Positions 8,986 to 16,585 of a stretch of DNA of 64,000 nt are shown here, one piece after another; the first letter of the stretch is position 1, and the number at the start of each line of letters is the position of its first letter. The stretch lies in assembly GCA_905214875.1 (NCBI GenBank), contig CAJMNR010000022.1, positions 1 through 64,000 of the forward strand, in the 5' to 3' direction. This stretch comes from an uncultured bacterium (GTDB taxonomy: Bacteria; Bacillota; Clostridia; Lachnospirales; Lachnospiraceae). Below the pieces are notes generated by a model that saw only the letters and a list, made by a program, of their open reading frames with translations, searched no databases and was not told the origin of the DNA. The position numbers and the translations under genes are program-made.

Positions 8986-9643
8986 CTACAATCCCTCCGT
9001 CTTTAATTATGTACTTCTGATCCATATTTTGAAACAAATCGGGATTATGAGTTACAACAACCACTGTCTTCCCTTCAGTTGTCAACTTCTTCAGTTCATT
9101 GTAAATAATTATAGAATTTTCAGGGTCTAAATTTCCAGTAGGCTCATCTGCTAATATAATAGTCGGATCCTTACTAATTGCTCTTACAATAGCCACTCTC
9201 TGTTTCTCTCCTCCAGAAAGATACTTTGCTTTCACATTAGAAATTTCTTTCAATCGAAATGCATCCATATATTTATCAACCTTATCCAAAAACTCCCGAT
9301 TTGGCTTAATTGAGTTATACATAATTGGCATAACTATATTATCTTTTACAGAAAGGTTTTCCAAAAGATAGTAGGATTGAAATACAAACCCTATTTCCAT
9401 AGCTCTAATCTTTTCCCGAATTCCTAGTGTCTTTTGATGAACTTTCGCTGTTTTAAAATAATAATTTCCTGTGTCAAAGGAATCAAGAAAGCCAAGAATA
9501 TTTAGCAAAGTACTTTTTCCACATCCTGATTTTCCCATAATCGAAATAAATTCGCCTGAACAAATCTTTAAATTTATATCCGTTAACACTTTCTTTCTTC
9601 CATAGTTCTTACTAACATGCTCCAACCTTATCAGTTCCTTCAT
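8978..9643 (-). CDS. ABC transporter ATP-binding protein, MacB/LolD type
   Basis: ATPase of 221 residues with Walker A GKSGCGKST, Q-loop VFQSYYLLENLSV, signature LSGGEKQRV and Walker B IILADEPTGNLD. The QSYYLLENLSV region and GNLD ending place it in the LolD/MacB/FtsE group that pairs with FtsX-type permeases. It lies between the adaptor gene (10 bases upstream) and the permease (8-base overlap). Confidence 0.9.
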   Translation of the reverse strand: MKELIRLEHVSKNYGRKKVLTDINLKICSGEFISIMGKSGCGKSTLLNILGFLDSFDTGNYYFKTAKVHQKTLGIREKIRAMEIGFVFQSYYLLENLSVKDNIVMPIMYNSIKPNREFLDKVDKYMDAFRLKEISNVKAKYLSGGEKQRVAIVRAISKDPTIILADEPTGNLDPENSIIIYNELKKLTTEGKTVVVVTHNPDLFQNMDQKYIIKDGGIVDA

Positions 9644-9653
9644 GCTTCTCCCC

Positions 9654-10538
9654 CTATAGATTCTTATCTATAAAATCTGCACTATTCTTTAGTGTTGCAA
9701 TTTTATCTCCTTCACTTAAACCAGAAATAATTTCTGTATAGCTAAATTCATTTCCGTCCTCAACAACAGTATATGTTTTACCTATATCAACTTCGCTTTC
9801 AATCACTTCATTTGATTCTTCATTAGCAATTTGATAGCAATAATTGACACCACCAACACTTGTTACCATTTCTGATGGTACAAACAATATTTTTGGTGTC
9901 TTTCCTAAACTCAATTCAACATCAACCTCTCTACCCGGCATAACGTATCCTTCAAAACCAACCTTTATCTTTACTTTATCTTCTTCTAGTTTATAGCCTA
10001 TTTGTTTTATACTACCATTTCGTTCTTCTCCATCCACTAAAACTTTCACCTTAGATTTATAGTTCAAAGAACAAAAGTAGTCATAAGGTATATCAATAAT
10101 TGTATACAATCGTTCCTCATTGATCACATTTATCTCAATCTTGTCATCTTCGCTAATTATCTCAGCTATCATCCCATTATTGTTCACTGTTATATTGCGA
10201 TTTCCAACTCTAAATAAGATCGTTCCCTTTTTTACAAACTGTCCCATATGTACATTACATTTAATCTTCTCGCCATTAACTGTACTACTTTTATAGTTAT
10301 CCATATATTCATTCTCATCAGATACCACTGTTCCTTTTCCGCAATAGCTACTATCCAATGATCCAAAACAAACTTTTGAAACACTGTCTATCTTATTTAT
10401 CTCTTCTTTATCGTCTGTATTTACCATGGTTGTATCCGTTTTCTTCTCATCACTAATAACACACCAGTAACATCCTGTCCCTAGCAGAACAATTGCCAGT
10501 ACTATCAGTACTATTATGACTATCTTACGTCTTTTCAC
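9654..10538 (-). CDS. HlyD/MacA-like membrane fusion (adaptor) protein
   Basis: A 294-residue protein anchored by one N-terminal helix (IVIIVLIVLAIVLLGTGCY). It carries a lipoyl-type segment (VHMGQFVKKGTILFRVG) and a beta-barrel/membrane-proximal region (LFVPSEMVTSVGGVNYCYQI, GLSEGDKIA) as in RND/MacA adaptors. The long coiled-coil hairpin of Gram-negative adaptors is missing, as is common in Firmicutes. It starts with GTG at 10538, using GGGAGG that overlaps the preceding stop. It likely couples the ABC permease to an extracellular partner. Confidence 0.75.
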   Translation of the reverse strand: MKRRKIVIIVLIVLAIVLLGTGCYWCVISDEKKTDTTMVNTDDKEEINKIDSVSKVCFGSLDSSYCGKGTVVSDENEYMDNYKSSTVNGEKIKCNVHMGQFVKKGTILFRVGNRNITVNNNGMIAEIISEDDKIEINVINEERLYTIIDIPYDYFCSLNYKSKVKVLVDGEERNGSIKQIGYKLEEDKVKIKVGFEGYVMPGREVDVELSLGKTPKILFVPSEMVTSVGGVNYCYQIANEESNEVIESEVDIGKTYTVVEDGNEFSYTEIISGLSEGDKIATLKNSADFIDKNL

Positions 10539-10544
10539 ACTATC

Positions 10545-11399
10545 CTACCTCCCGTTCGTTTCTACCAATTGTTTCAAGACATTCTTACAAGATTCCTCAT
10601 TATCCACTCCCTGTTTGACAATAGGAATGATATATTCTTTTTCTACTTGTTTTTTATTGATGTATTTGATAGTATAATCGAATATTGTAAAATTATATTG
10701 ATTTTTTTCCTCTGCTACAATTGATAAATGAAATCTAACCTCATCCGATTTTTTTAAAGAGATTTCCTTTTTATTTTGACTATTTTTTTCATCATTAACC
10801 TCTATCCATTCATCTTGAATAGTATACGGGTCACTCATATACCAATCTATAATCTTTAACTTATCATTTGCAGAAACTTTATACGATAAAACAACTTTAC
10901 TATCAGATCCAATTATATCAGCAGTCAGAAGTTCTTGAAAATCATCCTCATTCTTTACCTTTTTAAATCTTAATGGCTCGTTAAATATAAGCTTTTGCTC
11001 TTTTCCCTTGATTTTAATTGTAATGCTATCTACCTCAATAGCATCTATCATTTTGACATCTATTACTACTCCTAATAAACCAAGTCGATAGCTTCCGTTT
11101 GTAATCGCATTCCACTCATCTACACTATCATCAGAAACGTTTATACTGCACTGCTCAAGTCCTTTTCCTTCATATGTAATCAGTTCAACATTAAAATCCT
11201 CTCTATTACAAGAATATGCAAACGGTATGTCAAATCCTATTTGCTCTGTTTCATCTGGCAGCTTAGTATCACATTTCACATAGTCTGTCCCCCATATAAA
11301 AGGAGATTCTTCTTTCTTTTCTTCTTTCTCCTTATTACTACAAGACATAGTGGTCAAAACCATCATTATACATATACCCATTAATAGTATTTTTTTCAT
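10545..11399 (-). CDS. Lipoprotein of unknown function in the MacAB-like operon
   Basis: A 284-residue lipoprotein with a short signal peptide and a lipobox ending TMSC at residues 17-20. The mature part is rich in Lys and Glu and looks mostly beta-stranded; I recognise no domain. It is the first gene of the exporter operon, 6 bases before the adaptor. It could be a substrate receptor, an immunity-type lipoprotein or a sensor for the transporter; none is shown by the sequence. Confidence 0.7.
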   Translation of the reverse strand: MKKILLMGICIMMVLTTMSCSNKEKEEKKEESPFIWGTDYVKCDTKLPDETEQIGFDIPFAYSCNREDFNVELITYEGKGLEQCSINVSDDSVDEWNAITNGSYRLGLLGVVIDVKMIDAIEVDSITIKIKGKEQKLIFNEPLRFKKVKNEDDFQELLTADIIGSDSKVVLSYKVSANDKLKIIDWYMSDPYTIQDEWIEVNDEKNSQNKKEISLKKSDEVRFHLSIVAEEKNQYNFTIFDYTIKYINKKQVEKEYIIPIVKQGVDNEESCKNVLKQLVETNGR

Positions 11400-11467
11400 T
11401 TTCTCCCTCCATTATTATACTATTCTTTGATTACTCTATATTTATCTTGTGTATTTTTTACATCATT

Positions 11468-11482
11468 TGTAGTATTTCTACA
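11468..11482. promoter_or_regulatory. Possible operator upstream of the lipoprotein-exporter operon
   Basis: Inverted repeat TGTAG-5-CTACA about 70 bases before the lipoprotein start. A TATAAT hexamer lies just before the GGAGG of that gene without a good -35, which would fit an activator-dependent promoter. Regulator unknown. Confidence 0.35.
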
Positions 11483-11641
11483 TGTGTATTTTACCATTTT
11501 TCTCCTTAATACTCAACTACATGTACAAAGCAAGTAATTTTGTGTCTTTTTCCTCCATTTCTTTAAACATTTCCAGTATAATTTTCACAATATCATATAG
11601 CTATTTATTATGAACATTTTTATATGTAAATTTTTCGGGCA

Positions 11642-11683
11642 TAAAAAAAATTGCCCCTGTACTTTAAAAGTACAGGGGCAACC
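11642..11683 (-). terminator. Terminator of rpsO
   Basis: Arms TTGCCCCTGTACTT and AAGTACAGGGGCAA followed on the minus strand by eight T. A textbook Rho-independent terminator right after rpsO. Confidence 0.92.
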
Positions 11684-11687
11684 AAAA

Positions 11688-11954
11688 TTATTTTCTTAAG
11701 CCTAAACGTTCGATAAGTTTACGGTATCCTTCAAGATCAGTTTTCTTAAGGTATGCAAGTAAACCTCTTCTTTGACCAACCATTTTAAGAAGACCTCTTC
11801 TTGAGTGGTGATCTTTTTTATTAACTTTTAAATGTTCTGTTAATTCAGAGATTCTTTCAGTTAATAAAGCGATTTGAACTTCTGGTGAACCAGTGTCGTT
11901 AGGTGTTCTACCGAATTCAGCAATAATTTGTTGTTTTTTTTCTTTGTTAATCAT
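11688..11954 (-). CDS. rpsO: 30S ribosomal protein S15
   Basis: S15 binds 16S rRNA in the platform of the small subunit. The 88-residue product begins MINKEKKQQIIAEF and contains DTGSPEVQIALLTERI and HHSRRGLL, the conserved S15 rRNA-contact segments. It stands alone between a promoter with an ~85-base leader and a strong terminator. Confidence 0.98.
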   Translation of the reverse strand: MINKEKKQQIIAEFGRTPNDTGSPEVQIALLTERISELTEHLKVNKKDHHSRRGLLKMVGQRRGLLAYLKKTDLEGYRKLIERLGLRK

Positions 11955-12043
11955 GATGATTCCTCCTAAATGTTATATACCATATACCAAGAAGTAGGTC
12001 GGAGTGTCCTAACTCTGAGTATTGGTTAGTATCATACTTTGCA
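11955..12043 (-). promoter_or_regulatory. rpsO 5' leader, possible S15 autoregulatory site
   Basis: About 85 bases lie between the promoter and the rpsO ATG. The leader can fold with arms CTAAC/GTTAG and CCAA/TTGG. S15 autoregulates through its leader in several bacteria with differing structures; that this one does so is inference. Confidence 0.4.
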
Positions 12044-12072
12044 ATAATATCATATATTATTCAAAATGTAAA
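12044..12072 (-). promoter_or_regulatory. Promoter of rpsO
   Basis: Minus-strand TTTACA (12067-12072), 17 bases, TATTAT (12044-12049). Confidence 0.65.
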
Positions 12073-12095
12073 TAAAATTCTGAATCTTTCTTTAC

Positions 12096-12713
12096 TTATT
12101 GCCGATTATTTGGCTGATTATTGTTTGGATTAAACTGTCCGCCACCAAATTGTTGTGGTTGTTGAGGCTGTTGGCCATTAAACTGACCTTGTTGTGGGGC
12201 ACCATACATTTGTCCACCATTCATTGGCTGTTGTCCAACGTTCATTGCTTGTGCACCATTCATTGGTTGACCACCATTATACATTGGTTGAACTGGTTTT
12301 GCTGGAACAAATCCATCTACTACTAAATGAGCCTTTCCAACGAAGATATCACTACCAATTGCTGAACAAATCATTAAGATTCCATATAAAATGTAAGCTG
12401 CTAATCTTACTAAGTATTCAAGCGTATTCATAAACTTAGTATAACCGCTGTCATCTCTATATGTTGCATATGTATCAACTAATCCTTTAAATGAGCCTAC
12501 TAAGTCAAATACTAAACCGATTGCTGCAATAATTAATGCTAATCCTAATGCTTGTACTGCCGTCTTCTTAACGCGACTGTCAAACTGTAATGCAAATACT
12601 GCTACTGTTACAGCTAAAATTGGCCAAAATGTTCCTACCACTGAAGCGATTCCTATTAAATAAATAGCAACGCACAATGGCATGGCAGGTATCCCATAAT
12701 TTTCTTTCTTCAT
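12096..12713 (-). CDS. Membrane protein with Gln/Asn/Pro-rich tail
   Basis: A 205-residue protein with about four hydrophobic helices in residues 10-120, then a soluble tail of roughly 70 residues built from Gln, Asn, Gly, Pro and Met with repeats like QPMNGGQ. The helical part resembles the DUF4870/Tic20-like group, which is tentative. Function is unknown. The tail recalls the NPNMNG repeats of the protein at 49659. The ATG has GGAGG about 10 bases upstream. Confidence 0.7.
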   Translation of the reverse strand: MKKENYGIPAMPLCVAIYLIGIASVVGTFWPILAVTVAVFALQFDSRVKKTAVQALGLALIIAAIGLVFDLVGSFKGLVDTYATYRDDSGYTKFMNTLEYLVRLAAYILYGILMICSAIGSDIFVGKAHLVVDGFVPAKPVQPMYNGGQPMNGAQAMNVGQQPMNGGQMYGAPQQGQFNGQQPQQPQQFGGGQFNPNNNQPNNRQ

Positions 12714-12804
12714 ATTTATGAAGCCTCCTTAACAATAGTTTATACTATATGTTACCATTTTTATCCAATACAGTCAAATTATTACATATCCTACATTTTT
12801 CCTA

Positions 12805-13218
12805 TTATTTAACTATTTCTTCAATTTTTTCTATCATATTAGACTCAATATTATAAGCCAATCCATCTACTTCACATTGCTCATTGCTCTTGAATTGAAC
12901 ATTAGCCACTTGTTCATCGCCTGCAAATAGGGTAACTGCATACCCTTGATTAATAGAAGGTTGTTTTTTCACTTTGTTATATGTAGTATCTCCCAGATCT
13001 TTAATTAATTCATCAATGGTTTCCTGGTTATCAACCATTGTAATCTTTCCACTTTTACAGTCTGTAATCATAACTCTGGATGCTGCATCAGTGGACATTC
13101 TGCAAAAATCATCAAATTTGTATTCTGTCTTATTGTGGGAATTATCATATACTGCCCAACCCCCAATTACTACAAGTAATCCAATCATTAATGCTACGAG
13201 ATTTTTCTTTTTCATCAT
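12805..13218 (-). CDS. Exported or membrane-anchored protein of unknown function
   Basis: About 137 residues with one N-terminal hydrophobic helix (LVALMIGLLVVIGGWAVY) and no lipobox Cys, so probably membrane anchored with its C-terminal part outside. No domain recognised. Three in-frame ATGs cluster here; the one at 13218 is best spaced from AAAGGGAG. It is followed by the DUF4870-like gene in the same direction. Confidence 0.65.
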   Translation of the reverse strand: MMKKKNLVALMIGLLVVIGGWAVYDNSHNKTEYKFDDFCRMSTDAASRVMITDCKSGKITMVDNQETIDELIKDLGDTTYNKVKKQPSINQGYAVTLFAGDEQVANVQFKSNEQCEVDGLAYNIESNMIEKIEEIVK

Positions 13219-13331
13219 AATCATCTCTCCCTTTCCTATTTAATTTTCTACTGCCACTTTATTATAATACTTTTTTTGCGTATTTTCGATATGTTTCGAC
13301 GGATTTTTTTCAATACAATCTAATAAAGTAA

Positions 13332-13370
13332 AAACTGCAAGAATACCAAACTAGTATTCTTGCAGTTTTT
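13332..13370 (-). terminator. Terminator overlapping the end of ribF
   Basis: Arms AAAACTGCAAGAATAC and GTATTCTTGCAGTTTT; the upstream arm encodes the last codons of ribF, and the minus strand continues with TTTTT. It ends the rimP-to-ribF operon. Confidence 0.9.
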
Positions 13371-14271
13371 CTGTCACATTTTTCATATCTTGATGCATTT
13401 GGGTTTTGAGTTCCTGAACGGATAGAAATTTCTGTTCTGGTCTCATAAACTGAAGAAGTTTTACTTCTAATACTTTTCCGTAAAGATCCCCTTCAAAATC
13501 TATGATATAAGTTTCAATTCCTAACTGATTTTTATCTCCTACTGTCGGCTTATAACCTACATTCGTTACACCAGTATACTCTTTCCCTTCTATTTCAACC
13601 GTCGAAGCGTAGACTCCATTAGGTGGAAGAAGTTTTCCTTCGGAAGGAAGAATGTTCACTGTCGGCATTCCAAGCTGTCTTCCTAGCTGTCTGCCATGAA
13701 TGACTTCTCCAACTACGGAAAATGGACGGCCAAGCATATCTGTTACCACTTCCATATTTCCCTTCGCGATTTCGTCACGAATACGTGTCGCGCTTACAAC
13801 GTCATTATCATACTCCACTTTTTCATAGGCATAGACTTCATACCCTAACTCTTTCGCGTATTTCCTAAGCATATCTACATTTCCACGTCTGTGTTTCCCA
13901 AAGCAAAAATCTTCTCCAACAATGATTGCTTTTGCATCACATTGCTTTACAAGCACTTCCTTGATGAATTCTTCTGGTTCCAACGACGCTGTCTTTGTGG
14001 TGAACGGATAGGCAATTAATACGTCCAATCCTTCTTCTCTTAATTTTAAAAGTTTTTCCTCATTTGTATAGATCAACTTTGTTTCTTTTTCACTGAACAA
14101 GTTATACGGATGAAGAGAAAAGGTAAACATGACAGACTGATACCCCTTCTTTTTCAACTCAATCACATGGTCGATCAGCATTTGATGGCCTATATGAAGC
14201 CCATCAAACTTGCCAAGTGTCACTACACTGTTCTTTAAGTGAAAGTCTGTCGTTTCCACAATATATTTCAT
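13351..14271 (-). CDS. ribF: Bifunctional riboflavin kinase/FAD synthetase
   Basis: Makes FMN and then FAD from riboflavin and ATP. The N-terminal nucleotidyltransferase domain shows GKFDGLHIGHQ, and the C-terminal kinase domain shows RQLGMPTVNI and LPPNGVYAS. Length 306 is normal. It is last in the translation operon, 5 bases after truB, an arrangement common in Firmicutes. Its final codons form half of the terminator. Confidence 0.97.
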   Translation of the reverse strand: MKYIVETTDFHLKNSVVTLGKFDGLHIGHQMLIDHVIELKKKGYQSVMFTFSLHPYNLFSEKETKLIYTNEEKLLKLREEGLDVLIAYPFTTKTASLEPEEFIKEVLVKQCDAKAIIVGEDFCFGKHRRGNVDMLRKYAKELGYEVYAYEKVEYDNDVVSATRIRDEIAKGNMEVVTDMLGRPFSVVGEVIHGRQLGRQLGMPTVNILPSEGKLLPPNGVYASTVEIEGKEYTGVTNVGYKPTVGDKNQLGIETYIIDFEGDLYGKVLEVKLLQFMRPEQKFLSVQELKTQMHQDMKNVTEKLQEY

Positions 14272-14276
14272 CTATA

Positions 14277-15203
14277 TTACTCCTTAATATAAAACATCTT
14301 TACTGGTTTGTACTCACCAGGCTGTTCCTCTATAAATACTCCAATAAAATTGTTCTCAGAGTCGTACACCCTTACGTTACGACTATCCATCCCGTTTTCA
14401 TGAAATGATGGTGGAATTTTTCTTTCAACATGCTTCTCATAAAAGATGTTTCCATTATAAATCAATTTGCTAAACTCTTCTTTTATAATCAGCGCTTCGT
14501 AACTTGCAAACATATCATCTATCGAAACAATATGATCTGCTAATTTACCTTCATCACGAAGTTGTTCGATTTGAGATAACGTTACACTGTCTTCAATGTC
14601 AAAGCGGCTTACCTTTGTTCGTATTAAATGCTTCATGCATCCGCCGCATCCAAGTTTTTCTCCGATATCTGAACAGAGCGTGCGGATATAAGTTCCTTTC
14701 GAACAACTTACAGACATTGTAACTTCATGTGTTTCCATATTGATGTCTCTTATTTCAATGTTATGAATATGGATTCTTCTAGCTTTACGTTCGATTACAA
14801 TTCCTTCTCTAGCAAGCTCATATAACTTCTTACCATTTACTTTCAGCGCACTGTACATCGGTGGCACTTGATCATACTCTCCAATAAAGGATAATACTGC
14901 TTCCACTATTTCTTCCTTTGTTGAAGTCACATCTTTTGTAGTTAGCACGGTTCCTGACGTATCTTCCGTATCAGTGGTTGTTCCAAGTAAAAGAACCGCT
15001 TCATATGTCTTATCTTTATCTGTAAGCATATCACAAAGCTTTGTTGCTTTTCCAAGGCAGACCGGAAGTACACCTGTTGCGTCCGGATCGAGCGTGCCAG
15101 TATGTCCTATTTTTTTCTGTTTTAGTATTCCACGAAGCTTTGCAACTACATCGTGAGAAGTAAACCCAGCTTCTTTGTATACATTAATAATTCCGTTAAT
15201 CAT
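14277..15203 (-). CDS. truB: tRNA pseudouridine(55) synthase
   Basis: Forms pseudouridine 55 in the T-loop of tRNAs. The catalytic Asp is in GHTGTLDPDATGVLP near residue 40; YSALKVNGKKLYELAR and CSKGTYIRTLCSDIG are further family motifs. The length of 308 includes the usual C-terminal extension. It begins one base after the nrnA stop codon. Confidence 0.97.
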   Translation of the reverse strand: MINGIINVYKEAGFTSHDVVAKLRGILKQKKIGHTGTLDPDATGVLPVCLGKATKLCDMLTDKDKTYEAVLLLGTTTDTEDTSGTVLTTKDVTSTKEEIVEAVLSFIGEYDQVPPMYSALKVNGKKLYELAREGIVIERKARRIHIHNIEIRDINMETHEVTMSVSCSKGTYIRTLCSDIGEKLGCGGCMKHLIRTKVSRFDIEDSVTLSQIEQLRDEGKLADHIVSIDDMFASYEALIIKEEFSKLIYNGNIFYEKHVERKIPPSFHENGMDSRNVRVYDSENNFIGVFIEEQPGEYKPVKMFYIKE

Positions 15204-16172
15204 TTATGATAACTCCTGCAGTTGTTGATAAATCAATCTAGTGATGTTGTTGATGACATCATAAGCAGTTCCTGTCATTGTACAGCCAGCAGCCTTTACA
15301 TGGCCACCGCCTCCGAAATACACGGCAATCTTACTAACATCAACTTTATTATTGGATCGCATGCTCACTTTATATTGCTGATTACCTAATTCATGAAGAA
15401 GCATAGCAACTTCGACACCTTTTGTCACTCGAAGCTGGTCTATAATTCCATCAATATCTTTTGGCTTTGCACCGTAAAAATCCATGATTTTCTTTGAAAG
15501 CGTCGTAATAATGCATTTTCCATCAAGCACCATGATGCTTTCTGTTAAACAACGGCCTAATAATTGATTTTGCATATATGTTTTTTGATAAAAACTTTCA
15601 TCAATAATTCTTGAGAATTCTATGTCAAAAGCCATGAGCTCACCAGCTACTGTCATAGTATTCTTTGATGTATTGGAATGTTTGAACACTCCGGTATCAT
15701 GAATAATTCCGGTATAAAGTGCTGTAGCGATTTCTTTGTCCATATACTCTTTGTCAATCAAAGAATACATCGTTTCACAAGTGGAACTTGCGTCTGGTAA
15801 TACGAAGTTATCCTCTGCAAACTTTGTATTACTAATATGGTGGTCGATATTGATCGTATGCGCAGCAGATTCAAAGTAAGAAATTGCAGGGCCTAGTCGT
15901 TCCTTATCGCCACAGTCTAACGAAATGAATACGTCATATTCACAAGTTTCTTCATACGTAGTGTGCACTTTGTCCACATCTTTAATATAGTGGAATACTT
16001 CGGGTACCATTTCCAAATAAACGTCGATTTTTTTCTCTGGATAACGTTTACTTAAATATAAAAACATAGCCATGCAAGACCCGACGCAATCTCCGTCAGG
16101 TCTCACATGCCCAGCTATTCCTATTGAAACGGCACTTGATATTTTATCTAAAATATTTGCCATATGCTTCAA
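15204..16172 (-). CDS. nrnA: DHH-family nanoRNase/pAp phosphatase
   Basis: A 322-residue DHH/DHHA1 phosphoesterase. Metal ligands are in GHVRPDGDCVGS, SLDCGD and NIDHHISN, and the DHHA1 domain ends with GGGGHVKAAGC. The family degrades short RNA oligonucleotides and dephosphorylates pAp. It lies between rbfA and truB, its usual place in Clostridia. Confidence 0.93.
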   Translation of the reverse strand: MKHMANILDKISSAVSIGIAGHVRPDGDCVGSCMAMFLYLSKRYPEKKIDVYLEMVPEVFHYIKDVDKVHTTYEETCEYDVFISLDCGDKERLGPAISYFESAAHTINIDHHISNTKFAEDNFVLPDASSTCETMYSLIDKEYMDKEIATALYTGIIHDTGVFKHSNTSKNTMTVAGELMAFDIEFSRIIDESFYQKTYMQNQLLGRCLTESIMVLDGKCIITTLSKKIMDFYGAKPKDIDGIIDQLRVTKGVEVAMLLHELGNQQYKVSMRSNNKVDVSKIAVYFGGGGHVKAAGCTMTGTAYDVINNITRLIYQQLQELS

Positions 16173-16177
16173 TTCCT

Positions 16178-16561
16178 TTATTCTTCTTCAGAAACCTCTT
16201 CCGAATTAGCAGTTTTGTTTACTTCATCTATCATTTTAGACATGTTGATGCCGTATTCGATAGACTGATCCATTACAAAATGTAATTCTGGAGTGTTACG
16301 AAGATTTACTGATTTTGCGAGTAAGCTTCTCATGTAAGGAGCTGCTTTACGTAATCCTTCATAAGTTGCTTCTCTCTCTGCTTCATTTCCAAGCACGCTG
16401 ATGTAAACTTTTGCATGTTTTAAATCAGGTGCTACTTCTACATTAACAACACTTGTCATTGGGTGGATTCTTGGATCTTTAATCTCCTGACGGATGATTC
16501 TAGATAATTCTTTTTGAACCTCACCGTTAATTCTTGTGTTTTTAATACTATTCTTTCTCAT
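16178..16561 (-). CDS. rbfA: 30S ribosome-binding factor A
   Basis: Late-stage 16S rRNA maturation factor of 127 residues with a type II KH fold; the central ISVLGNEAEREATYEGL and SIEYGINMSKMIDEV are typical. I use the ATG at 16561 with GGAGG eight bases upstream; an in-frame TTG inside the ribosome site is rejected. Located between infB and nrnA. Confidence 0.95.
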   Translation of the reverse strand: MRKNSIKNTRINGEVQKELSRIIRQEIKDPRIHPMTSVVNVEVAPDLKHAKVYISVLGNEAEREATYEGLRKAAPYMRSLLAKSVNLRNTPELHFVMDQSIEYGINMSKMIDEVNKTANSEEVSEEE

Positions 16562-16585
16562 ATCGATTACCTCCAAAATGAAGTA

